A stretch of DNA of 64,000 nucleotides from Nocardia aurantia (GTDB lineage: Bacteria; Actinomycetota; Actinomycetes; Mycobacteriales; Mycobacteriaceae). The translations under genes were made by a program, and so were the position numbers. The stretch spans positions 24,220 through 88,219 of the forward strand of contig NZ_WEGI01000021.1 in assembly GCF_009604425.1 (NCBI RefSeq), given 5' to 3'. Below the pieces are notes generated by a model, which was not told the origin of the DNA, ran no database searches, and saw nothing but the letters and a program-made list of their open reading frames with translations. Shown here in pieces: positions 56,554-64,000 of the stretch. Position 1 is the stretch's first letter. Every line of letters starts with the position of its first letter.

Positions 56554-57249
56554 TCAACGCACCCGATCGAGCATGGTCAGGTACGTATCGAGCTGGGCCG
56601 CGCCGGCGAGCAGATCGCGGCTGCGGGTGGTCAGCCGTTCCCGCCACGAGGCGAGGAAGATCGCGAGCGCGTCCGCGCCGCCCGCTGTCCGCAGCGAGTC
56701 GAGAAACTGTGCGACCTGCGACAATTGGTAGCCACCCTGGCGTAGTTGCCGCGCGATCTCGGCGTCCCGGACACAGTCCGGGCCGTATTCGCGATAACCG
56801 GTCACCCGGTCACGTTCGGGACGCAGGATGCCCTGGGTTTCCCAGGCGCGCAACGTGGCCGGGTGCATCCCCAGCCGCCGGGCCAGCTCGCCCACGGTCA
56901 GCGGCGGACCGTCGATGTGCGGCGCCGTGCCGGCCAGCGCGCCGAGCGCCGCGGCGACCTCGGCGCGCGTCTCGCGTTCGGTGAGCAGCGCGACATGCGC
57001 GGCGTCGACCAGCCGATAAGCGGATTCGAGGTCGCCGCGATTGATCGCGTGCATGATCTCGACGGCCGGCCGGTATCCGTGACCGGCGCGCAACGCCAGG
57101 AAGGCGCGCAGCGCCTGAGCGTGCAGCGGCGTGTAGCGGCGGTATCCGGTCGCGCTGCGCTCGGCCGGCGGCAGCAGACCGGCATCGTCGTAGTTGCGGA
57201 TCGCCTGTGCCGACAGTCCGTGCTCACGGGCGAGGTCGATCGGTCGCAG
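56554..57249 (-). CDS. Double-MerR transcriptional regulator (TioE-like), apparent CTG start
   Basis: 231 residues. Two MerR HTH units: residues 1-50 (RPIDLAREHGLSAQAIRNYD, GLLPPAERSATGYRRYT) and about 118-175 (LTVGELARRLGMHPATLRAWE, GILRPERDRVTGYREYG). No ATG, GTG or TTG exists before the first HTH in this frame, but CTG at 57249 follows GGAGG by 6 bases and gives the usual family N-terminus. A TTG at 57093 would delete the first HTH. It is divergent from the erythromycin-esterase-like gene and so may be its regulator. Confidence 0.8.
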   Translation of the reverse strand: MRPIDLAREHGLSAQAIRNYDDAGLLPPAERSATGYRRYTPLHAQALRAFLALRAGHGYRPAVEIMHAINRGDLESAYRLVDAAHVALLTERETRAEVAAALGALAGTAPHIDGPPLTVGELARRLGMHPATLRAWETQGILRPERDRVTGYREYGPDCVRDAEIARQLRQGGYQLSQVAQFLDSLRTAGGADALAIFLASWRERLTTRSRDLLAGAAQLDTYLTMLDRVR

Positions 57250-57364
57250 GTCGAACCTCCGTTTGAGGGTTACAGCGGGAAAAACCTGGCTGGATCAGTG
57301 CAAGTTTCACTCGATCTTTCAACGATACCGTCGAGGGGGTCAATCGTTTCCGAAAGGGGTGCCG

Positions 57365-58560
57365 ATGTCCACTGCCGTACCACTGCACGAGATGGCATGC
57401 GAGCTCGATGATCCGGCCCGCGCCGTGAACAACCTGCTCGCGGCCCGCGCCGAACCGCCGACCGTACTCGCCCTCGGCGAGCCGACGCACGGGATCGAGG
57501 CATTCCCGTTGCTACGCAACGAACTTCTGCGCCATCTCGCCGAACACGGCTACCGATCCATCGCGCTCGAGACCGATCTCTTCGCCGCGGCCGCCGTCGA
57601 CGACTACATCGCCGGCGCCGGAACCGACATCGACACCGTGCTGCAGACCGGATTCAGCCACGGTTTCGGCGCGATACCCGGCAATCGCGAACTGCTGCAC
57701 TGGCTTCGGGACTACAACCGCGGCCGGCCGCAGCGGGACCGGATCGTATTCCACGGCTTCGACGCACCGACGGAATACTCGGCCGCACCGAGCCCGCGCC
57801 GGTTTCTCCGTGCCGCCGCCGACCACCTCCCCGCGCCGCTGCGCCCCGATTCGGCGAACGACCTCGAAGCCCTGCTCGGCGACGACCGGGACTGGTCGAA
57901 CGAGGCAGCGATGTTCGACCCGGCGGCCTCCGTCGGGACTCCCCTCGTGCCCGCGCCCTGCGCGTGGTCGCCGACGACCTCGCCGGAGCGCTACGCCGCG
58001 CGACACCGGTCCTGCGCCCGGCCGATCCGGCCGCCCACGACCACGCCGTCGCCCACGCCCGCACCGCCGTCGGCCTGCTGCGCTACCACACCGCCATGGC
58101 GCGCCCCGCCCCCGATCGCATCGCTCGTCTGCTGGCGATCCGCGCCGAGATGATGGCCGACAACCTGCTCGCGATCACCGCCCGGGAGCGGCACCGCGGA
58201 CCGACCCTGGTGTTCGCGCACAATGTCCACCTCCAGCACACTCGCCCCACGGGATCCGACGAGAACTGGTGCAGCGCAGGCGCTCTCGTCGCCGCCGCAC
58301 TCGGCGACCGCTACCTGTTCCTGGCCGCCGACGCCGCGCCCCACAGCGCCCCCGGCACCCTCCACCACCTACTCGCACAGGCGACCACCCGCCGCGCCCT
58401 GTTCCCGGCCCCGGCCCTGCGGGCCGCCCTCCGCCACACCCTCGAACCCACCGAACCCCTTGTGCGCGGCCACATCCCATTGACTCTCGCGGACCTGCCC
58501 GGCGTGGACGCCGTCGTCTTCATCGCCGACACCGACGGGAAACAACACCGATACTGGTGA
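57365..58560 (+). pseudogene. Erythromycin esterase family gene with a frameshift
   Basis: The ATG at 57365 with AAGGGG upstream starts a typical erythromycin esterase: LALGEPTHGIEAFPLLRNELLRHL (with the key His), SIALETDLFAAAAVDDYI and VFHGFDAPTEYS. Near 57930-57955 the homology moves to another frame, which continues LRVVADDLAGALRRA ... VFAHNVHLQHT ... and ends at 58560. The intact product would be about 398 residues. One indel, possibly at the CCCC run near 57941, explains it; it could be a sequencing error. Members hydrolyse macrolide lactones or other esters. Confidence 0.8.
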
Positions 58561-58679
58561 TCCGCCACGAGATCCGCCGGTAGCAGGTACGTGCGGCCCG
58601 ATATCGGCTGGTGGACCGCGATCGATTCTGGAATCGTCGAGTCGACGCTCCACCTGTGCACGAGGGAAGGGAATCACGG

Positions 58680-59366
58680 ATGACCGCGCCGCGTCGATAC
58701 TGGATCGAATTCGACCGACACGAAAGCCCCGACCTGTGGTTCTGGCCGGGTGTCGGCGTGACCGGGTTCGACGTACCCGATTGCCTGTCGATGGTGGCGG
58801 ATCTGATCCCCGCAAATCCGCTGCCACCCATTCGCCGAATCACGGTCGACATCTCACTGGCCGAGCCACTTCCGGTGAGCGGTCGCTACCTCGGCGTCCC
58901 GGTGTGGCGCGGAGTGTGGTATCCGCCCAGGAATCTCACAACCGGACCGACCCACGACATCGACCGCAGGGGCGCACCCTCCGACTACCCGACACCCGTC
59001 GCCGACTCACGCCGAGTACGACGCAGCAGGATCCTGCGCACCGAGGCCTCCTGGTGGGACGAAATCCCGCACATCGGAAGTCTCCGATGGCCGTTGGTGG
59101 ATATGCACCACGCCGGGGAACGCCGCGGACTGGGCTCCGATACCGCGCTGCGCGACACCTGCGCCAGGGACCCGACCTACGGCGCCCTGGTGCGCGAAGC
59201 CCTCGACTACATGATCGCGTGGCGGCCGACACCGGACGAATGGTTCGACCCGACCGAAACCAGGTTCGCCGACCAGCGCGAGCTGGACGAATACCTCAGA
59301 GCCTTCCGGGACTACGTATTCGGGACGCGCCCGACACCGATCGACCTGCCCGTGCCCGGAGCGTAA
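58680..59366 (+). CDS. Uncharacterised protein with an N-terminal WxGxGVTGF-type domain
   Basis: 228 residues from the ATG at 58680 (GGGAA upstream). The N-terminal ~90 residues (YWIEFDRHESPDLWFWPGVGVTGFDVPDCLSMVADL) resemble a small domain found in bacterial orphan and immunity-like proteins (usually GCGVTAxxxxDAL). A Trp/Asp-rich C-terminal region follows (WWDEIPHIGSLRWP, EWFDPTETRF). There is no signal peptide or membrane helix. No toxin gene is adjacent, so immunity function is only a guess. I do not recognise a family for the C-terminal half. Confidence 0.6.
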   Translation: MTAPRRYWIEFDRHESPDLWFWPGVGVTGFDVPDCLSMVADLIPANPLPPIRRITVDISLAEPLPVSGRYLGVPVWRGVWYPPRNLTTGPTHDIDRRGAPSDYPTPVADSRRVRRSRILRTEASWWDEIPHIGSLRWPLVDMHHAGERRGLGSDTALRDTCARDPTYGALVREALDYMIAWRPTPDEWFDPTETRFADQRELDEYLRAFRDYVFGTRPTPIDLPVPGA

Positions 59367-59403
59367 CGAAGCCGGCCGGCCGAATACCGGTAGGGTGTGC
59401 GCC

Positions 59404-60198
59404 GTGCGGGATTTCGGGGTGGGCTTCACTCATCTGCTGAACGGCCAGCGCTGGATGATCCGGCACAAACGGGAATTCGGTCTCGGGCTGCTGCCCGGCA
59501 TCTTCACGCTGGTTCTGTACCTGGCCACGCTGCTGGCGCTCATCACGTGGGGTTACGACTTGTCCACGGCCGCCACGGCATTCGCCGACGACTGGCCCGG
59601 CCCCTGGCAGGGCCTGTTCCGGGGCTTCCTCACGATTGCGATCTTCGTGCTGTTGCTGTTGCTGGCCGTGCCCGCCTTCACCGCGATCACATTGCTGCTC
59701 GGCCAGCCCATTTACGAGGTGCTGTCGGCGCGGGTCGACCGCTCGGTCGCACCGGACGGCACCGCCCCCGAATCCGGTCTGCCGCTGTGGCGGGAGCTGT
59801 GGATATCGGCCCGGGACAGCCTCCGGATCCTGATCCGGACGGCGTTGTGGGCCATCCTGCTCTTCGCCCTGGGCTTCCTGCCCGTGGTGGGGCAGACCGT
59901 GATCCCGGTGGCCGGGATCCTGGTGACCGGCTTCTTCCTCACCGAGCAACTGACCGCGATCGCCCTGCAACGCCGCTCCGTCGAACTACGAGAACGGCTG
60001 ACCCTGTTACGTTCCCGCAAGATGCTGGTCTGGGGTTTCGGCGCGCCACTGGCCGCCGCGTTCCTCGTTCCGGTCGTCGGAGTATTCCTCATGCCCGGCG
60101 CGGTCGCCGGTGGCACGCTGCTGGTACGGACCCTGCGCGCCGAGGACGGCCCCCACTCGGTTACCGATGGGCCCGATCACAGGAGTTCGCGTAGGTGA
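59404..60198 (+). CDS. EI24/CysZ-like membrane protein
   Basis: 264 residues from a GTG at 59404 (another GTG three codons earlier). Four to five hydrophobic helices, including LGLLPGIFTLVLYLATLLALI and AIFVLLLLLAVPAFTAITLLLGQPIYE, the latter matching the EI24/CysZ family block. Relatives include CysZ sulfate permeases, but the actinobacterial members are not proven transporters. The 3' end overlaps the convergent sigma-factor gene by 38 bases. Confidence 0.85.
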   Translation: MRDFGVGFTHLLNGQRWMIRHKREFGLGLLPGIFTLVLYLATLLALITWGYDLSTAATAFADDWPGPWQGLFRGFLTIAIFVLLLLLAVPAFTAITLLLGQPIYEVLSARVDRSVAPDGTAPESGLPLWRELWISARDSLRILIRTALWAILLFALGFLPVVGQTVIPVAGILVTGFFLTEQLTAIALQRRSVELRERLTLLRSRKMLVWGFGAPLAAAFLVPVVGVFLMPGAVAGGTLLVRTLRAEDGPHSVTDGPDHRSSRR

Positions 60199-60730
60199 GC
60201 AGGTCACCGGATTCGGTGGCGAGCAGGAATCGGCGGGTGGTGGTGCGGTGTTCGGCGATGGTCGGGTGGTATCGGCGCCGGCCCGCCCGGATGCGTTGCC
60301 GCGCACGATAGGCCAGCTGTTGCACCGCGCGTTCCGAACGCGCGACGACAGGGGCGATCTCGGCATGCGAATATCCGAACACCTCGTGCAGGAGGAAGAC
60401 CACGCGCTCGTTCCGGTCGAGGGTTTCCAGCAGCACCCGGACCGCCGCGGCGACCGCCTCGGCCAGTTCCGGGCCGCCGCTGTCGGATTCGGCGAGGTCG
60501 ACGGGCAACTCGGTGGGTTCGGGTCTCGATCGTGCGCGCCGGAGTTGGTCTATCGCTTGATGAGTCACCAACCGGTGCAGGTACGCTCGCGAGTTCTCCA
60601 CCGTCGCCTTGTCCACCCGGTGCCAGCGCAACCAACTCTCCTGCACGACGTCCTGCGCGTCGGCCGCGTTGCCGAGAATGGAGCGTGCGAGGGCAAGCAG
60701 TGCCTCTCGATGGGATTCGAAGTCGTCCAT
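60161..60730 (-). CDS. ECF41-like (SigJ-type) sigma factor with truncated SnoaL domain
   Basis: 189 residues from the ATG at 60730. Sigma2 spans 1-70 (NAADAQDVVQESWLRWH) and sigma4 100-150 (NERVVFLLHEVFGYSHAEIAPVVARSERAVQQLAYRA). Residues 152-189 (RRYHPTIAEHRTTTRRFLL, ATESGDLLTYANS) are only the linker and first helix of the SnoaL domain that normally follows in ECF41/SigJ (~290 residues). In ECF41 that C-terminal domain modulates sigma activity. Its loss here coincides with overlap of the convergent EI24 gene. A stand-alone SnoaL-like gene lies divergently upstream. Confidence 0.83.
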   Translation of the reverse strand: MDDFESHREALLALARSILGNAADAQDVVQESWLRWHRVDKATVENSRAYLHRLVTHQAIDQLRRARSRPEPTELPVDLAESDSGGPELAEAVAAAVRVLLETLDRNERVVFLLHEVFGYSHAEIAPVVARSERAVQQLAYRARQRIRAGRRRYHPTIAEHRTTTRRFLLATESGDLLTYANSCDRAHR

Positions 60731-60762
60731 CACATTCCCTGAGACGTAGCACGACCCCTGCG

Positions 60763-60778
60763 CGTCACACGTGTGACG
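60763..60778. promoter_or_regulatory. 16-bp palindrome between sigma and SnoaL-like genes
   Basis: CGTCACACGTGTGACG is perfectly self-complementary, 32 bases upstream of the sigma start and 29 bases before the divergent SnoaL-like ATG. It is a candidate shared operator. Confidence 0.5.
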
Positions 60779-60807
60779 TCGCGGCGGCGGTGCTCGTCGA
60801 TCACGGT

Positions 60808-61224
60808 ATGACAACGACGAATCGCGACCTGGTGGCAGCGGCGGTAGCGCACTTCTCGAGCGGCGACCTCGACGGTCTCCTCGAACTGCTGCACGAGGAC
60901 TTTCGCTCGCACAACCCCGGAGTCGCCGGGCCCGGCCGCGCGGCGTTCGCGGCATATCTGACGAGCGCCGAATGGCTGCGCACCGCGACGGTCACCGTCC
61001 ATCACGTCCTGGCGGACGGCGACTACGTCGCGGTCCATACGCACATCGACGTCGGGCACGGCGCGGGGATGGCCACCGTGGATCTGTTCCGGGTACACGA
61101 CGGGCGCATCACCGAACACTGGGACGTCGTCCAGCAGATTCCGGAGCGGACACCGAATCCACATGCCTTCTTCCAGTTCTCGGGCGTGCCACGAGAGGAG
61201 CCCGGTGTCGTCGCCGGTCCCTGA
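60808..61224 (+). CDS. SnoaL/NTF2-like protein
   Basis: 138 residues from the ATG at 60808. NTF2-like cone fold: SSGDLDGLLELLHEDFRSHNPGVAGPGRAAFAAYL, VHTHIDVGHG and FRVHDGRITEHWDVVQQIPERT, the last being the standard SnoaL end. It could be an isomerase or cyclase, or a ligand-binding partner. Its placement opposite an ECF41-like sigma factor that has lost its own SnoaL domain makes a regulatory role conceivable, but this is inference. The 77-base intergenic region contains a perfect palindrome. Confidence 0.85.
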   Translation: MTTTNRDLVAAAVAHFSSGDLDGLLELLHEDFRSHNPGVAGPGRAAFAAYLTSAEWLRTATVTVHHVLADGDYVAVHTHIDVGHGAGMATVDLFRVHDGRITEHWDVVQQIPERTPNPHAFFQFSGVPREEPGVVAGP

Positions 61225-61229
61225 GATCC

Positions 61230-62114
61230 TCAGCGGCTCGCCCGCAGGATGCGGACCGGGCGCAGTGCCGCGGGCGGTTCGTTCTCGAATTCCGTTGATC
61301 CGTCGAGGTATCCGGCGACGAGGTCCGCGGCCGGGTGGTCTTCGAGGTCGGTGAAGCCGAGCGTGCGCAGCTGCGCGGCGATGTCGCCGGGAGTGAAGTA
61401 GCTGAACCAGGGTTCGCCGACGGCTTCCGCTCGTTGAGCGCGTGCCCGCAGCTGGGCACGATCCTCGTCGGTGTCGGCCAGGTAGTCGAAGATCACCTCG
61501 ACCGGTTCGGGTTGTCCGGCGATGTATTCCAGGGTGGCACGGGCGGCGTCCGGGGTCAGGTAGAACACGACGCCGAGCCACACGAATACCGCCGGATCGG
61601 TCCGGCTGAATCCGGCGGCCGCCAATCGGGTTGCCAGGGTGTCGGTTTCGAAGTCGACCGGTACGAAGGTCAACCGCTCGGGCAGGTCGATGCCGGATGC
61701 GGCGAGGTGTTCGCGTTTCCACGCCTGGGTGGCGGGATGATCGACCTCGAACACGCGGAGCCCGGGATGCGGGTTGCGATAGGCGAAGGTGTCCAGGCCC
61801 GCGCCGAGGATGACGGCCTGCCGCACGCCGGCGGCGACGGCTCCGGCCATCCGGTCCTCGGCGAAACGGGCACGGGCGGCGAAGAACAGGCGGCGCGGCC
61901 GGTCGGCGACACCCAGCCGCATGATCTCCGCGACGTCACCGCCGGCGGGACGATTCGTGGCGGGCCGGCCCAATGCGGTCAGCTCGTCCGCGGTGACACC
62001 CAGCAGACGTGCCGCCAGTGGATCGGTGAGAATCCGCGGCCGGTCGGCGATCTGGTGGTAGGCGCGGGCGTAGGCGGTCACGAGCGCTGTCCGGCTGGGT
62101 CCTTCGTCGTCCAT
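61230..62114 (-). CDS. SAM-dependent methyltransferase (TIGR00027/LCMT-like)
   Basis: 294 residues from the ATG at 62114; an alternative start 11 codons upstream is less likely. SAM motif AVILGAGLDTFAYRN, acidic loop VFEVDHPATQAWKR, then FVPVDFETDTLATRL and FVWLGVVFYLTPDA. These blocks define the actinobacterial leucine-carboxyl-methyltransferase-like family, of which mycobacteria and nocardiae have many paralogues. The acceptor is unknown. It ends 5 bases from the convergent SnoaL-like gene. Confidence 0.9.
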   Translation of the reverse strand: MDDEGPSRTALVTAYARAYHQIADRPRILTDPLAARLLGVTADELTALGRPATNRPAGGDVAEIMRLGVADRPRRLFFAARARFAEDRMAGAVAAGVRQAVILGAGLDTFAYRNPHPGLRVFEVDHPATQAWKREHLAASGIDLPERLTFVPVDFETDTLATRLAAAGFSRTDPAVFVWLGVVFYLTPDAARATLEYIAGQPEPVEVIFDYLADTDEDRAQLRARAQRAEAVGEPWFSYFTPGDIAAQLRTLGFTDLEDHPAADLVAGYLDGSTEFENEPPAALRPVRILRASR

Positions 62115-62565
62115 GGTCGACAAGGTACTCGGCGCTGTCCGGCTCATTCGCGGGTTTCCCGGAGATTGCCGGTACGCCCGTTCCGGCCCGTGCCACTCGT
62201 GTCACATCAGGATCGGGCGGTGCGCCCGGCGTTCACGGCGCCGCGGATTCCGCTGGCGTAGAGATCCGAAAAGAACTAGTGTGCAAGGCAATTCACAAAC
62301 CGCGCGGCGCCGCACGCTCAGATCGCTTGCTCATATGCGCCAGCCGGTAACAGGTAATCCGTACAGCCACACCGTCACTCCTCTAAATTCGATCGTCGCC
62401 CAGTTCGGTCGGTATCCCACCATGTCGCGTATATGCCATGTAGGACAACACATTCGATGCCCAGAGCAGGCGCTTTCCGGCGCGACAGCGAACCTGCGCG
62501 CTGATACCTTCAACGCGCCTCCGAAGTTGTTGGCCCGCAATTGGACTGGAAACAGGAGATGTCGA
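62115..62565. other. Intergenic region, 451 bases
   Basis: Divergent promoter region between the methyltransferase and the larger SnoaL-like gene. It is lower in GC than its surroundings, especially about 62260-62450. Frames across it are open but have no codon bias or start signals. Only the AGGAGA ribosome binding site before 62566 is recognisable. Confidence 0.6.
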
Positions 62566-63246
62566 ATGAGTGTTGATACAATCGAATCCGGCGCAGCTGA
62601 GGTTCCGTTGCATCTGCAAGGACGCAATGCCGTGGTGGCCGCCACCGCACCCGCGCAGTGGCGTGACGAGACGCCGGACTACCACCTCTCGGAAACCGTG
62701 ATGCCGGCCCAGCGCAGCACCGGTCACGAGGCAGGGTCGCTGGAGGCGATCGTCGAGGAGCTGGTGCAGGTCTTCGAGATGGAGGTCTCGCACAAGAAGG
62801 ACCCCGCCACCTGGGTGTCGGTGGTGGCCGAGCACTACCGCGGCCGGGTCAACGGCGGCCCCTGGCAGGATGCCGAGGAGTTCGCCCGCATCGGCAGCTA
62901 CAACATCCTGATCGGCGACAATCCGTACTACGAGGCCGCCGGCGAGACCTTCGAGTCCTCGCATCACATCTTCCACCAGGCGCTGCCCGGCGGCTTCTTC
63001 TGGGAGGTGCTCGAGGTGCTGACCGGCCCGCCGGTCGTGACGTTCAAGTGGCGGCACTGGGGCCGCTTCGAGGGCGAATACAAGGGCCACGCGCCGACCG
63101 GCGAGCTCGTCGAGCTGTTCGGTATGACGATCGCCAAGGTCGACGACGATCTGCGCATCGTCGAACTCGAGCACTTCTACGACAACAACAAGCTGCTCGG
63201 CCCGCTCGCCCACGGCTGCCCGGTCCGGCAGCAAGCCGGGGAATAG
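62566..63246 (+). CDS. SnoaL-like polyketide cyclase/ester cyclase family protein
   Basis: 226 residues from the ATG at 62566 with AGGAGA upstream. SnoaL-like fold in the C-terminal ~150 residues: FKWRHWGRFEGEYKGHAPTGELVELFGMTIAKVDDDLRIVELEHFYDN. The N-terminal ~70 residues are an extra segment with SLEAIVEELVQVFEMEVSH. It is larger than typical SnoaL proteins and closer to the ester cyclase group. No polyketide synthase is present in the window, so a general hydratase or lyase role is equally possible. It lies just upstream of the MHYT gene. Confidence 0.82.
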   Translation: MSVDTIESGAAEVPLHLQGRNAVVAATAPAQWRDETPDYHLSETVMPAQRSTGHEAGSLEAIVEELVQVFEMEVSHKKDPATWVSVVAEHYRGRVNGGPWQDAEEFARIGSYNILIGDNPYYEAAGETFESSHHIFHQALPGGFFWEVLEVLTGPPVVTFKWRHWGRFEGEYKGHAPTGELVELFGMTIAKVDDDLRIVELEHFYDNNKLLGPLAHGCPVRQQAGE

Positions 63247-63256
63247 TCCTATCGAG

Positions 63257-64000
63257 ATGGAAGTCCACCATTTCACGTACGGGCTGGTGACTCCGGTCAT
63301 CGCCTACGTCATGTCCGTCATCGGTTCGTTGCTGGGCCTGCAGTGCGCCCGCCGGGCCCGCTCGGTCGCGCAACCCCAGGGCTGGCTGATCGCGGCCGCC
63401 GTCTCCATCGGTGGCACCGGCATCTGGGTCATGCACTTCGTCGCCATGCTCGGATTCTCGATCGAGGCCGCGCAGATCCGGTACAACGTCCCGCTCACAC
63501 TGGCCAGCGCCGTCATCGCGATCGTCGTGGTCTGGTGCGGGCTGACTATCGTGACCCGGTGGAAGTACCTTCCCTGGGCACTGCCGGCCGGCGGCGCGGT
63601 CACCGGCCTCGGCGTCGCGGCCATGCACTACTCGGGCATGTACGCGATGAAATCCGATGCGGTACTGCGGTATTCGACCATGATCGTGATCGTGTCGGTG
63701 GTGATCGCGGTGGTCGCCGCGACCGCGGCACTGTGGTTCACCCTGACCGTGCGCGGGGTGCCGGCCACCCTCGGCGCGGCCCTCATCATGGGCGTCGCGG
63801 TCACCGGCATGCACTACACCGGCATGTCCGCCATCCACGCCCAATGGCCGGCGGTGGAGAAAGCCCCGGCAGGCGCCGACGCCGTGCAACTGCTGCTCCC
63901 GTTGATGATCGGCGTCAGCGTCATCACCATGCTGCTGTTCATCAACGTCGGACTCAGCGACGACCACGAACCCCCGCCGCCCGCCGACAATCCGCCCCCA
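63257..64000 (+). CDS. MHYT-domain membrane protein, 3' partial
   Basis: The ATG at 63257 opens 248 codons that run off the right edge. Seven hydrophobic helices are visible with three MHYT-type motifs: WVMHFVAML, AAMHYSGM and GMHYTGMSA, the conserved Met-His-Tyr/Phe repeats proposed to bind copper and sense O2, CO or NO. A proline-rich segment (HEPPPPADNPPP) begins after the last helix, so a cytosolic output domain (GGDEF/EAL or other) may lie beyond the window. It is 10 bases after the SnoaL-like gene. Confidence 0.9.
   Translation, partial: MEVHHFTYGLVTPVIAYVMSVIGSLLGLQCARRARSVAQPQGWLIAAAVSIGGTGIWVMHFVAMLGFSIEAAQIRYNVPLTLASAVIAIVVVWCGLTIVTRWKYLPWALPAGGAVTGLGVAAMHYSGMYAMKSDAVLRYSTMIVIVSVVIAVVAATAALWFTLTVRGVPATLGAALIMGVAVTGMHYTGMSAIHAQWPAVEKAPAGADAVQLLLPLMIGVSVITMLLFINVGLSDDHEPPPPADNPPP

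Overview
The window is about 70% GC, densely coded and rich in GTG starts, Mrr-like, MerR, TetR and SDR genes. It looks like a mycolic-acid actinomycete, most likely Nocardia or a close relative. The strongest evidence is a conserved core at roughly 15.9-31.8 kb. Read on the minus strand, it follows the Mycobacterium tuberculosis Rv1473-Rv1485 block: ABC-F, small HTH protein, acnR, acn, Rv1476-like, ripA-like, moxR1, DUF58, VWA, fabG1, inhA, ferrochelatase. No rRNA, tRNA, insertion sequence or CRISPR array was seen.

0-12.3 kb is catabolic. It starts with a partial HMG-CoA-lyase-like gene and an enoyl-CoA hydratase. A giant ATPase/SARP-type regulator follows, then a TetR gene with a perfect operator and a flavin reductase. 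Next comes a co-directional run of cytochrome P450, two aldehyde dehydrogenases, a mycofactocin-type SDR and a mycofactocin-type zinc alcohol dehydrogenase. Together these could oxidise a hydrocarbon or terpenoid through alcohol and aldehyde to acid for CoA-dependent breakdown. 12.3-15.8 kb holds a nuclease-like protein with a 14-residue repeat tail, a PAS-GGDEF protein and a LysE exporter.

15.9-32.7 kb is the housekeeping core: haem synthesis, FAS-II (fabG1-inhA), cell-wall remodelling (MoxR-DUF58-VWA and an NlpC/P60 hydrolase), and aconitase with its repressor AcnR and a recognisable AcnR operator. A lineage-specific pair sits inside the core. It consists of a 156-residue protein with a Cys/Ser/Asp-rich tail and an MvdD-like ATP-grasp ligase, which together could be a peptide-modification system.

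32.7-48.2 kb is a patchwork of regulator-enzyme pairs: a lone lycopene cyclase, an F420-type LLM oxidoreductase, a CPBP protease, TetR/saccharopine-dehydrogenase-like/NmrA with a 51-bp double palindrome, LysR/SDR, HxlR/SDR and an ECF42 sigma factor with its DGPF partner. A DUF574-type methyltransferase, a stripped-down family A DNA polymerase and a KOW-only mini-protein complete it.

48.4-64 kb contains a heterocycle-degradation operon: fumarylacetoacetase-like, barbiturase/cyanurate-hydrolase-like and dihydropyrimidinase-like genes, plus a decayed maleate-isomerase gene. After it come a membrane-tethered Mrr-like nuclease, a P-loop protein, a hydrolase, a TetR/acyl-CoA dehydrogenase pair sharing operator boxes, and a double-MerR regulator that seems to start at CTG. 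The region ends with a frameshifted erythromycin esterase, an ECF41-like sigma factor with an amputated SnoaL domain, methyltransferase and SnoaL-like genes, and a partial MHYT membrane protein at the right edge.
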